From Lithodes maja (taxonomy: Eukaryota > Arthropoda > Malacostraca > Decapoda > Lithodidae), in contig JBAKBP010004258.1 of assembly GCA_037953745.1 (NCBI GenBank), forward strand, positions 1 to 64,000: 64,000 bases of DNA, read 5' to 3'. Positions 33,923-43,639 of this stretch are shown in pieces (positions within the stretch are counted from its first letter, which is position 1; the number at the start of each line of letters is the position of its first letter). The translations under genes were made by a program, and so were the position numbers. The notes beneath the pieces were generated by a model, which searched no databases, was not told the origin of the DNA, and saw nothing but the letters and a program-made list of their open reading frames with translations.

Positions 33923-35033
33923 CTGTTAGATTTTATTTCCGTCTCAGCTTTCTCAGAATGTGTCCAGTTTTTAAGTGCATCTTTTAAGTCCCGGGCATGT
34001 TCAAGAAAGGTCACCTCCCTAGTCTTTGTAACACCCCAAAACTTCAATCGATATGTTTCCGGTTGCAACTCGTATGCCCGTAGGACAGCTCTCTTCAATT
34101 CTGGGTAGTCAATGCAAGACTCTAAAGGCAGTGCATCATAAGCCTTCAGACCCTTACCCGTAAGTCTTGAGGAGACTAGAGCTGCCCACTTCTCTTCAGG
34201 CCAATTATGCTCCCTACACTTCTTCTCAAAACGATTAAAAAATTATGTGACTTCAGTTTCACTAAATACCGGCACCAATTTGACTAAGTGGGCTAAGGAC
34301 TGTTCTCTTACTTGGCCCTCATGGCCCATCCGAGTTCCTGTCGACTCTGCACGAGTCTTATCTAAATCTAATTTAGCACAATATTTCTCTGAGTCGTACC
34401 TAAGCTCAGCCTCATGCCTCCTGGTCTCATCCTCCTGCCTCCTGGTCTCATCCTCCTGCCTCCTAACCTCAATCTCATGCCTCCTAGTCTCATTCTCCTG
34501 CTTCCTAGCCTCAATCTCCTGCTTCCTAGCCTCAATCTTAGCAAGCTCAAGTCTAAATACCATATCTGGAGACAGGCAGGAAGAGGGAGCTGCCACTACT
34601 GAAGGAGGGGGGGGGGAAAAACTGGGGAACCACCACGTGCACCACCCGAGGGCACTCCAATCTGCCAATTCTCATCCCTCTGTGGGAGAGTGCTAACCTC
34701 CGGTAACTGAGTGGACGGCACTGTGGGAGTCGAGTGAGAGGGGATCTGGGGAGGAACCCCCCCAAACGCCCTCTCCTCCGAAACCCCATGTCGCCCACGC
34801 AATACCCAGGAAATCAGCTCCCCCTTGGACATCCCTGCTACATTGGAAATGCCCAAAACCTTGGCTATCAGGTGCAAGCCACAAACATCCACCCCAGTCA
34901 GCCTCTCCTCCGTCACGTGGTACCGCTTACTCACAAAAACTCTAGCATCCTCCTCACTGGTTACTAACGGCACACCTTCAAATGACATCTCTCGCTCATC
35001 GTCAGTGCTAATGCACGACATACTGAAGTCCAC
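33923..35033 (-). pseudogene. Gypsy gag, N-terminal and capsid parts, SCAN-like
   Basis: The start at 35033 (or the Met at codon 16) opens a 145-codon frame with MSKGELISWVL, reminiscent of a small SAP-like helix pair. A frameshift at a G/C run (34606-34614 on plus) leads to a strongly charged repeat (EARKQEIEARKQENETRRHE and kin), a predicted coiled coil, and then LVPVFSETEV. An in-frame TAA (34243-34245) follows. Beyond it the same frame reads NWPEEKWAALVSSRLTGKGL, YPELKRAVLRAYELQPE and TYRLKFW. This is the wording of the SCAN fold, which is known to derive from gag of Gmr1-like Gypsy elements. Confidence 0.85.
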
Positions 35034-35216
35034 AAAAAAATCCTCGAGACAAAAGTGTTAAACTTCCTATGCAAGCACTAATTACTAAATTAACTGGAGT
35101 CTCTTAAATGCTTTACTAATTGCCATACAAAAAAATATATTCTTCAATATGCACGCTAAAATACAAACAAACAAATGTTGTACAACTCTGCAAAAATTTA
35201 TACTGTTCACAAAATC

Positions 35217-35233
35217 CTAAGCAAGGTCGCCAT
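35217..35233 (-). other. Primer binding site of the Gypsy element
   Basis: On the minus strand TGGCGACCTTGCTTAGG begins two bases after the 5' LTR. The TGG start is the complement of a tRNA CCA end. I cannot name the tRNA from memory with confidence. Confidence 0.65.
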
Positions 35234-35234
35234 T

Positions 35235-37084
35235 TGTTACGAACTGGCACTCGGGTACACAAGGGCTCTCAATCAGGACTCGAATACGGCTCGCTGCCAC
35301 AACGGAAACACACGATCCCAACCCCTGAGTACTGCCAGCCGAACAAAAAACACCAATACCCTCCAGAGTTCAATCTGCTATAACGGGGTATACAAGAACT
35401 CGGTACTAGTGTTCAACAACAGACTAATAAAGAGACAGGAATTATCTAGTCTGGTCAACAATCAAACTATGAAGTAAGAAACAACAACACCAAAGAATAG
35501 TGTTGGCCGAAGCCGAAGTAATCCACCCTTGACTATGAACTTAAGAAGTCCACCACCCTCTACTTCGGATCGGCACTATTACGTTACGTTAATTAATAGT
35601 CCTTAAGCATCGAGCAAGGAATCTTCTGAAAAAAGTTAGATGCCTCTCGGATGCTCGTAAGAAGTACGTATCGGATTTTGAACAGTAATTCAATAAGCAA
35701 AAACACTGGCAATTAAATACTATTAAAGGCTTAAATTGGCATAAGAATAATTAAAAGAATATGCAATAGTAAATGGCAAACATTAAAAGGAAGTACTCCG
35801 CAAATGCAACGGCAATAGCCTACTCGGATTGTGCTCGTGGGCCACTAATCACTAAAGTAGCCAAGCTTGCAACACATGAAATCAATAGTGCATAAACAAT
35901 ATCATACATAAGGAAAGCTTCAATACTATTCTGTATCTACTAATCGAGTAAAGTCTAGCTGGGGTACTGTAGGCAAAAAGGTAGCAGTGACTGAGCAAAA
36001 ACGGCTCGTAGCCTAGCGAAGTCCTCACGACTGTTTAAAGTATTACGTTAAAACTAACAAGTGCACTTTGAGAAATCCAGATCCCTTGTATCTGGTTTTC
36101 TCCCGGCTCCTTGACAAAGTAAAAACAAACTGTTAATAAAATACAGGGTGGTTAGGCTCTTGCCCTCACGCACTGTAAATTATTAACTCAACACAGTCAG
36201 CCGCGAAGACAACCTAGGCTTCACTGAACCGAAACGAGTATGCAGGTTTATCGCTTAACCACTGCATCAAACAACAACTCGTAACACAGAAAAGCCTTAC
36301 CCCAGTCTAGCATTACCTAGACTAGCAGAAAACAGGAATAATAATAATAACACACAGGGAAATGCATATACAAGTGCAACAAACATAAATCAATCCTATT
36401 CTAAGTCAACCCTTCCAAAATAGGCTATCTAATAGGCAAGTATCTCGTGAGAACTCCAGCGATAATACGTTGGCTGACTAGCTCTGCACCAACGGGACCA
36501 TGGAAGTTAAACAGGGCAGGGAAAAGAGGAGATAAGAATGTAAGGTAGTAGAGAAAGTTCCCATCAGTCAGAAGAATATAAATAGTTAGCAAGGGAAATG
36601 AGAAGTCGCTCTGCCTAATGAGTTCTGATGAAAAAATGGCTAGACTTCCCTTTTATACCTGGCCCTCTAGTGAGCCCAACGTGAACTACTAAGGACCGCC
36701 CACTGACAACCATTACGTAATTTCTCTTTCTCCACTGGGATACACAAAGGCTCCCCTAGCACTGAGGGAGGGAGGAATGTGAGTGAGTTAGGCCTACCTC
36801 CTGCCTGGCGTACCCACTGACACCTAACTGTGGCTGTTTCTCTTCCCATCATTACAAATAAGTTTTACACACAATACTTATAACTAATGATATAAAATAG
36901 AACTCGTTGACTCAGATGAAAACAAAATACATATTCATAATACTTATAGTACAACGGCTCACACGAACTAAGTTAGGAAACTCTACATAGACTACAGCCA
37001 AAGTTCCTGCCCTGACGATCCTAGCGAGAGTGGGGCATGACTAGGCGTTCTGTACAGCATGCTCACACGTGGACATGCGTCACA
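35235..37084 (-). repeat. Gypsy 5' LTR
   Basis: A direct copy of 27628-29477 with the same 1850-bp length. It should hold the promoter of the element on the minus strand. Confidence 0.95.
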
Positions 37085-37426
37085 CCGCCTTAATTATTCT
37101 TGCCCTATGGCACCTAGAGGCTTCAGATTTGTATGGGAACTACTTCAGGATCAGATGGAACAATACCGATTGGCAACCCCCAAGTCCAGCCGCGTGCGTG
37201 TGGGCGCGCGCGGGAGTGAGAGGCCAGTATACCGACTACCCTTCACCCAGTGATGGTGATGAACCCCCTGCCACCTAGGACCCCCAAATTACCTAGGTGA
37301 GCAGTTTCATGTTGTTTTTCCTTCATTACTAACCCATCCCATGTGTTTTCAGGAAATAAAAAATGGAAATTTATCTGGTCCTAGAGTGTCATTTATTATT
37401 ATATCGCTTGGGGTGCAGTGGGTTAA

Positions 37427-37901
37427 TTAAGCAAAGTAAAATTACCCTGGAGTTACATGTTGTGAATAAAAGTAAAACAAACCCGAAATAATTCTATAGT
37501 TACATCAGAAAGAAGAAAGTAGTTACTTCAACTATATAATGGACCGTTAGCCAATGAAAATGGAGAATACACCAGAGACGAAGTTAAAATGAGTAATGCC
37601 CTCAATACCGTCTTTGCAACAGTTTTTTACAACAGAAGACCTGAATGATATCCCTACAGCATCGCCGATTCAGACAGATAATTCTGACGTTCTAAGCAAT
37701 ATCATCATTACAGAGAGAGAAGTATTAAATGTTTAAATAAACTTAAAGTAAATAATCAACTGGACCTGATACAATCTCACCTACAGTAGAGCTCTAAAGG
37801 AAGCTAAGGATGAGCTCTCCAAACCACTAACATTGCTCTTCAATACATCCTTTAAGTCTGGGACTATGCCTGATCAGTGGAAGCTCGGAAACGTAACACC
37901 A

Positions 37902-37947
<46 letters not shown>

Positions 37948-39190
37948 TACCCAGGAACTATCGTCCAATTAATTTAACCTCAGTTGCATGTAAAATGCTA
38001 GAAACACTCATAAGAGACAAATTCCTAAAATGAATCACTTAAGAGGAAAACAAAATACTAAAGATACTCAGTAAGGCTTTCGTAACAAACGCTCCCTCTT
38101 AACAAACCTCTCAGACTTCTTCCACGATATTCTCAACGTATATGATGACAGTAAAGCTGTAGATAATGCATACCTTGATTTTCAAAAGGTCTTTGACAAA
38201 GTTCCCCATAAACGTTTATCACAAGACGGTGTGTTGAAATGGCTAGAAAATTGGCTTAGTGACAGAAAGCAAAGAGTAGTCATAAATGGTAGGGCATCAA
38301 AATGAAACAATGTAAGTAGTAGGGTACCCCAGGGTTCGGTACTAGGGTCAATTTTCTTCCTAGTTTACTTCAACAACATAGATAAGGGTCTCACCTGTAC
38401 AATCTCGAAGTTGATAAGTTGAAGATATGCAACACTATAGAGATAAGTTGTCATGTTGGGCTCAAATTTGGCAAATGAGTTTCAATGAAGACAAATGTAA
38501 GTACTCCATATCGGAAACCGAAATGAGAAAGCAAAATATTCAAAGATTGGTACCCAGCTTTAAGAGTGTAGACTGAGAAACTGATTTGGGAGTAACGATA
38601 TCGAGTAACCGAACAATCCAGTCAACAATGTACTAAAGTTGTTAAGAAGGCAAAGCAAATTATTGGTTTTATAGGCCGGTCATTTGAGCAAAAATCCATA
38701 GTTGTAATCCTAAGTCTTTACAATTCCTTAGTCCGCCCTTTTCTTGAATATTGCGCTCAATCCTGCTGTCCTTACTACTAAAAAGATATATAGACAAGCT
38801 AGAACAAATTCAACGTAGAGTTACCAAAATGATACCTAGCCTAAAGAACAAATCATACAAGGAGCATCTTGGAGAATTAAATCTATTTCCATTAACCCAG
38901 CTAAAATTAAGAGGCGACTTAATTCAAGTGTTCAAAACCATCAAAGGCATCGACAAGAACTGTAGTAAGTAATTCACTAACGACCAATTTAATTACACGC
39001 AGGGTAATGGTTGCAAAATGATTGGTATATCTGTTAATTCACATGACTCTAAGAATTTCTTCTTCAATCGAGTTGTCAAATTGTGGAAAGGGTTTCCCCG
39101 AGACGTTATAGACTGCAGCATTGTTGATTCGTTTAAGCTTCGCCTAGACAAACATCTTGCCTCAAACCCGCGACTGAGTGCGTTTGTAAA
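37427..39190 (+). pseudogene. LINE ORF2, reverse transcriptase and C-terminal domain
   Basis: The polymerase of the split LINE resumes here. Recognisable blocks: FYSYIRKKK near 37490, TGPDTISP near 37760, LPRNYRPINLTSVACKMLE near 37950, LDFQKVFDKVPHKR near 38175, LKWLENWLSDRKQ near 38235, then after deletions the C-terminal DLGVTISSN, LEQIQRRVTKMIPSLKNK and FFFNRVVKLWKGFPRDVI. A poly(A) run of about 38 bases (37908-37945) lies inside the RT. Relative to the 18.7-kb copy, a segment after CGTTTATC is missing and the active-site region near 38400 is deleted. The copy is dead. Confidence 0.85.
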
Positions 39191-39216
39191 TTAATAACTA
39201 TATTTTTCCCTCCTCA

Positions 39217-39456
39217 GTGTTGGTGGTGTAATGGTTTAGGTGCTTATGTTCAGGGTGTGGTGTCCCGAGTTCGAATCCTAGGAGGATCATATGCTTTCAT
39301 TATTTTATTCTAGTACGTTGGGGTTTGTAATTGAGGATACATGTTAAAAAACGGGGTGTTCCTTAATTCATCAAGGATTATTGCGTTTCTAAATAAGTAA
39401 GATGTTACGGTACTCTCTTTTCCCCAGGTACACGAAAGATCACTTATAGCTGTGTT
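39217..39456 (+). mobile_element. tRNA-like SINE inserted in the LINE 3' UTR
   Basis: Against the uninterrupted UTR of the 18.7-kb copy (CTCAGTTACTAACCC), this copy has about 240 extra bases between CTCAGT and GTTACTAACCC. The insert opens with an A-box-like TGGTGTAATGGTTTAGG and a B-box AGTTCGAATCC about 40 bases on, then AGGATCATATGCTTTCATTA. The same head, in reverse, is at 52865-52960. Confidence 0.7.
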
Positions 39457-39660
39457 ATGTTACTAACCCTACTGTCCCGTACTAACGTCTCCTATTCCTG
39501 CAACGGACATTAGTTCCAGGGCAATAGTTCTCTTTCCAAGTTTCCCATACCCAATCTAAGCCACTATTTGGACATTTGATCATCAGTATTTTGGAGGACA
39601 AGCAGCCTAGAGGGATTGCTAGACCTGTTTTTGCTTGATTTCCTATGTACTCCTTTGTAC

Positions 39661-39712
39661 TCTCTCTCTCTCTCTATCCATCTATCTATCTATCTATCTA
39701 TCTCTTTCTCTC
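39661..39712. repeat. (CT)n/(ATCT)n microsatellite
   Basis: It follows directly on the 3' end of the LINE and may have grown from its tail. Confidence 0.9.
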
Positions 39713-39809
39713 ACACACAGGGTAGGAAGTTGAATTATTGGTCTCACATGTTAAGAGTTGGCAACAATGAATAGCCGAAGAAGATTTATTTCCGCCCTCC
39801 AGTATTTTT

Positions 39810-39811
<2 letters not shown>

Positions 39812-39893
<82 letters not shown>
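39812..39893. repeat. (GA)n microsatellite
   Basis: An uninterrupted GA tract of about 41 units. Confidence 0.97.
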
Positions 39894-39896
<3 letters not shown>

Positions 39897-40200
39897 GGGG
39901 AGGGGCAATGGTGGGAAATACTCTAGTAGGATACCTATAATATCAAAATAGAGTTGCACACACTAACTGTTACAGAGCACATTTAAATTCTTTGAGGATC
40001 TTGACGCATCTTGGCATTTTATTCAGGCTATCATTAGGCGATTAGTTACAGTTTAGGAAGGATCTGTGGGATTTAAAAGTGTAAAGACTATCTCAATTCA
40101 ACCTCGGACTTCCATATTCCCTATTTTTGTTTTTGTTTTGTTTTAAGAGACAATGAACGGAGGAAGGAAAAACACAGATAAAACAAAAAGGTCCATGTGC

Positions 40201-42105
40201 CTAAAGGCATCCTCCATTCACAAAATGTTTGTAACAACTGGATTTAAACTTTTGTAGATTGTATGTTTGTGGAAAGCAACTCGAGGGAAATGAATTCCAA
40301 AGAGTAATAGTTCTAGGGACAAATTAATTTTGATAAGCAGAAGTTCTGCATTGTGGAGGAGAAAGTGTAAATTCATGGGCGCTCTCAGCTGCCCTAGTTC
40401 TACGGGGAAAGATGTGGAGAGGCGGCACAATTGAAGCAAGTTCCTCGGAACAATTGCTGTGAAAATATCTGTAGAATAATGCAAGGGATGCAACGTTTCT
40501 TCGAATGGATAATGTAGGAAGGTCCTGTGTGATTGCAGGGTTATTGATTAATCTAATAGCTTTATTTTGAATTTTGTCCAACTGCCTCAATGCAACCACT
40601 CCACAGAGGTGAACAGTAATCCATCTGAGAACGCACATGACTTTTATATATTAAGGCCAAAAGCTCGTCAGTGAAAAATTCTCGAACACTGTACAGGAGT
40701 CCCAGTTTCTTAGATGCATTCTTAGCAATGTTTCTAACATAATTATTGTGTCCAGCTCAAGTTAGTAGTTAATGTTACACCGAGAATGTCAATACTAGGG
40801 GAAGTGGGAATATTTACATCATTAACAAATATATGGGAGTCAGTGAGATTCTGTCGGTTAGAAAATTGAATGTACTTGGTTTTCTGTGCATTAAAGGAAA
40901 CTAGATTATTTTGTCCCCATTCATTAATTCTAGAAAGGTCCTGGTTCAGAGAAATTGCAGTGTTTATTTTTTAATTTATAAGATCGGGTTGGGTGAAAGA
41001 ATTGGTAAATGTGAAGGAACTGTGGAGTGTTGAGTCATCTGCGTAGGAATGTATTGGATTATGAGTGGTAGATATGAGATCATTGATATGAATGAGGAAC
41101 AGAGTTGGGGCCAAAACTGATCCCTGGGGAACACCAGCATTTATTGAGTGAAATTGAGAATAAAGGCCATCTACCATTACACACATTTTTTTGTTATGAA
41201 GATAAGAAGAAATTAGTGGAACTAATGATGCAAGGCCGTAGTGTGACATCTTCGACAATAAGGATTGATGCCAGACTCTATCAAATCTATCTATCTATCT
41301 ATCTATTGCCTGACGCCGTGATCCCCGAAGGGGTGGCCACGAACGAACCGCCCCCATGCACCTCTGTCCCCAGTCAGTCGATGCCCCTCACCCCAACCAG
41401 CACCGCCTTCGATCATGTAGTTCCTCACTCCATCCTTCCACCTCATATTCGGTCTACCTCTCCCCCTCTGTCCCTCCACCTCGCTCTCGTACACCCTCTT
41501 AGTCATTCTCTCGCTTTCCATACTTTCCACTCTATCAAATGCCTTTGGTATATCCAGTGCTATTGTATGTGTTTCACCATGTTGGTCTGTAGCTTGGTTG
41601 ATGTGATGCATAAGAAGGCAAAGAATGTCTGCAGTTGATCGACATCGTCTAAAACCATATTGCCTATCACTGATTAATTTATTATTCTCAAGATGCTTAA
41701 TTATGTGATTATTTAATATAATTTCAAAGACTTTACCAAGAGTGGAAGTTATAGCTATTGGTCTGTAGTTTGATGGATCTGAAGAGGCACCTTTTTTAGT
41801 AACTGGATGGATGTTTGCTTCTTTCCAGGGTACTGGGAAGCATGAGGTATGAGTACACAGACGGAAATTTTTTGCCAATACATGAGCGAGCACCAAGGAG
41901 CAATTCTTAAGTACTATTGGAGGAATTTCATCTGGACCAGGAGCCTTATCTACTGAGAGATTCTGCAAAATAGTTTTGACATGTCTGGTGTGGCTCTTAA
42001 GTGAGGGAATTTCAGGCGAATTAAAATTAAGTACAGGGACACCTTGATTTATTTCATCTAAGGTTGAGTTGGTGGAGACAATATCCGCAAGAAGGTTATC
42101 TAACT
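40201..42105 (-). pseudogene. LINE ORF2, reverse transcriptase and C-terminal domain
   Basis: RT blocks in order on minus: DKAPGPDEIPP, WKEANIHPV, NYRPIAITSTLGKVFE, QYGFRRCRSTADIL, ALDIPKAFDRV, then a foreign 242-bp insert, then INAGVPQGSVLAPTLFL, and the catalytic block SYADDSTLHSS (intact YADD). The C-terminal domain (LDKIQNKAIRLINNP, FPRTI, LWNSLP-like wording) is frameshifted near 40400 and the natural stop is TAG at 40201-40203. There is a gap with several stops between about 40640 and 40970. The polymerase is therefore broken at least twice. Confidence 0.87.
41275..41540 (-). mobile_element. LINE 3' end (242 bp) inserted in another LINE, 12-bp duplication
   Basis: The insert 41287-41528 is flanked by perfect ACTCTATCAAAT (41275-41286 and 41529-41540), and the RT of the host LINE reads through cleanly when one copy is removed. 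On minus it encodes TKRVYESEVEGQRGRGRP and NMRWKDGV, then a non-coding 3' end with CACGGCGTCAGGCAATA and an (ATAG)n tail. The same 3' end forms the 42-bp insertion at 9757-9798. Confidence 0.92.
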
Positions 42106-42363
42106 AAAATCGTCTAATATTAGCCAGAAAACAGAAAAGATAAGCGTCTAGTGTCTTGAAAGGGTTAACATTGCTGCTATACTGTTGATATATTATATCA
42201 GTAGTGATATGCACATCTCATAAAGTTAAATTTAATTATTATAATGTTGAAACAAAAGTTGATATGATGTTACATGCCATTTTATATTCATAAACAGCTG
42301 ACATAGGATATGTAAAATAGCTCTATAATAAAGGGAGCGACAGGAGAGAGCAGGCAATAGTCC

Positions 42364-42712
42364 AAATTATAGGTTTGATTCCCGGAGGGAAGAAAGAAAA
42401 CCTAATATTTAGTAGGGGCCCCGTAATCATTGACGATATGCCTATTAGTATAATAGCGTCCATTCAAGCGCCCGCGGTAGCCAGTTTGAACCTACCGCCG
42501 CGGGGAAGAACGGAGTATCCGTCATAAAGGTAACGCTTATTCTCTTATGGAATCGTCTTATGATTGAGTAGCCTACTCTCTACGAAAAATCCTTCGTAAA
42601 ATATAAAAAAGAAAAATATACTTAATAATTGTTATACTATAGCTTTCCATCTCGTGGATTTCTTGTGTGGAGTTCCTTGCCGCTGCTCCCTGAGCTGCCA
42701 TTCCTTCTTCAC
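42364..42712. repeat. DIRS inverted terminal repeat, left
   Basis: Matches the reverse complement of 50512-50815 over its inner 270 bases (for example GCGCCCGCGGTAGCCAGTTT and CTCGTGGATTTCTTGTGTGG). Its outer edge is about 45 bp longer than that of the right repeat, the asymmetry known for DIRS elements. Confidence 0.92.
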
Positions 42713-42719
42713 TGACATA

Positions 42720-42954
42720 TTAACCCTCTCCGACATATGACGCGATTTTGAGCCTATTAGGGATACTTTAAAGCCTTTTTTACCATCAGGGGTATTTAGA
42801 AACCTTTAGTTTAGTTACTTCAACCTCTGCAGTTGTCTTTGAGTTAGCTGTGGGCAGAAAACTAATTTTGGAGAGGTAATTATAAGAGTGAGAGAACTCT
42901 ATTTCTTATTGCTAATCTGGCAACCTCTGCATCATAAATGCGTGAAAGGGTTAA
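42720..42954. mobile_element. TTAA MITE, 227 bp, copy 2, inside the DIRS element
   Basis: The element 42724-42950 is flanked by TTAA and nearly identical to 17772-17998 (same length, a handful of differences clustered at the left end). It interrupts the spacer between the left terminal repeat and the internal complementary region, so it entered after the DIRS copy. Confidence 0.92.
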
Positions 42955-43008
42955 GATTAACCTCAAGACATCAAGCGAATGGGAAGGGGATGGACGGGAG
43001 GGCCCTAC

Positions 43009-43115
43009 ATTGTCAATGATTTCGGGGCCCCTACTAAATATAAGGTTTTCTTTCTTCACTCCGGGAATCAAACCTATAATTTATTAGTGGCCCCTCCATC
43101 ATTGACGATATGCCT
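43009..43115. repeat. DIRS internal complementary region
   Basis: Bases 43009-43082 are the reverse complement of the left outer end (42364-42440; CCGGGAATCAAACCTATAAT in the region), and 43077-43115 are the reverse complement of the right outer end (CATCATTGACGATATGCC). The two parts overlap at TAATTT (43077-43082), the complement of the AAATTA at both ends. The region thus spells the circle junction and is thought to template completion of the ends. Confidence 0.9.
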
Positions 43116-43639
43116 GATATCTTAAGACTGGAGGGGGACATTCGTGACAATATCAACACACTAACAAATTACCTCAGGTCGAGACAAAGAGTCTGTATAA
43201 CAATTTAAGTGTTTATTGTTTACATACAATGTTTATAAAAATGGAAAAGTAGGAAGCAGTGCGTTACTTCAAAGAAGATCTGCTTATAGTTGGCTGGATT
43301 TGCACTCTGCGATCCGTCTAAAAGATTCCCTTTAAACAGGTACCAGGTACCGACCTATAATACTTTGAATTATATAGTGGCCTTAAAACTATTTGTACAT
43401 TCTATAATTGTTTGTACATCTTGTTTATACTATATAGTTGTACTGATATAATTATATATCATAAAATAAAATAAAATCTTGAGCTGTAGAACCACCTCGA
43501 CTATTAAGTATCACAGCTCGTGAACTCATCACCATATCCGGCGGAGAGTTCTAGGGGTATTTGAGCTATCTAGCACCCCCCCCCCCCTTCCTTTTCACCT
43601 TTTAAGATTAACACTTAATTAGTAATAGCACATGGACTA
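43116..43639. other. DIRS 3' non-coding segment
   Basis: Between the recombinase stop and the internal complementary region. It is AT-rich, with a C run at 43576-43588. No gene is seen. Confidence 0.5.

Larger units (their letters stand above)
27628..37084 (-). mobile_element. Ty3/Gypsy LTR retrotransposon, Gmr1-like domain order, 9457 bp
   Basis: Two LTRs of exactly 1850 bp in direct orientation (27628-29477 and 35235-37084) differ at about 20 sites by eye, roughly 99% identity, with no length change. CCGC is duplicated at 27624-27627 and 37085-37088. Genes lie on the minus strand, so the right LTR is the 5' one. The domain order is gag, zinc knuckle, protease, integrase, RT, RNase H. Integrase before RT is exceptional for Gypsy and typical of the Gmr1 group. 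The insertion sits inside a TTAA element that sits inside a LINE, so it is the youngest of the three. Confidence 0.92.
27543..37426. mobile_element. piggyBac-family non-autonomous element, split by the Gypsy element
   Basis: The pieces outside the Gypsy element (27546-27627 and 37089-37422, about 416 bp together) form one element. The right TTAA is at 37423-37426; the left one is degraded. Both ends resemble those of the piggyBac element at 51.5-56.0 kb. The left end shares the order ACCCCAG, GACG, CACGTT, ATGTATGTAAC, CCCAGCGACG with that element's right end. The right end shares ATAAATAAATG-like and GGACC phrases and an internal ACCCCCAAAT, AGGTGAG block with its left end. It has no transposase, so it would have depended on one made elsewhere. 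Confidence 0.72.
25218..39660 (+). mobile_element. CR1-type LINE, near full length, split by nested insertions
   Basis: Once the inserts are mentally removed, one LINE is collinear across this span: ORF1 (25.22-26.03 kb), endonuclease (26.55-27.54 kb), RT and C-terminal domain (37.43-39.19 kb), and a 3' UTR ending in CTTGATTTCC and TTTGTAC repeats near 39660. The inserts are a TTAA MITE (26058-26544), a TTAA element (27543-37426) that carries a Gypsy retrotransposon, and a SINE-like insert (about 39217-39456). The reading frame continues across the large insert: CGACACAAAGCCAAACAG before it and TTAATTAAGCAAAG after it join in frame through the shared TTAA. Confidence 0.85.
40122..42105 (-). 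mobile_element. Jockey-superfamily LINE, 5'-truncated, inside the MITE
   Basis: It runs on the minus strand from 42105 (in coding sequence just before the RT) to a tail of AAAAC units at 40122-40145. Its family differs from the 13-kb and 25-kb LINEs. Confidence 0.8.
39983..42168. mobile_element. TTAA MITE split by a LINE
   Basis: TTAA at 39983-39986 and 42165-42168. The left piece (to about 40115) has TTTGAGGATCTTGACGCA, TCAGGCTATCATTAGGCGAT and TTAGGAAGG; the right piece (42108-42164) has ATCGTCTAATATTAGCCAG and CTTGAAAGGG. These are the arms of the MITE family seen intact at 11260-11478. A LINE on the minus strand lies between them. Confidence 0.75.
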
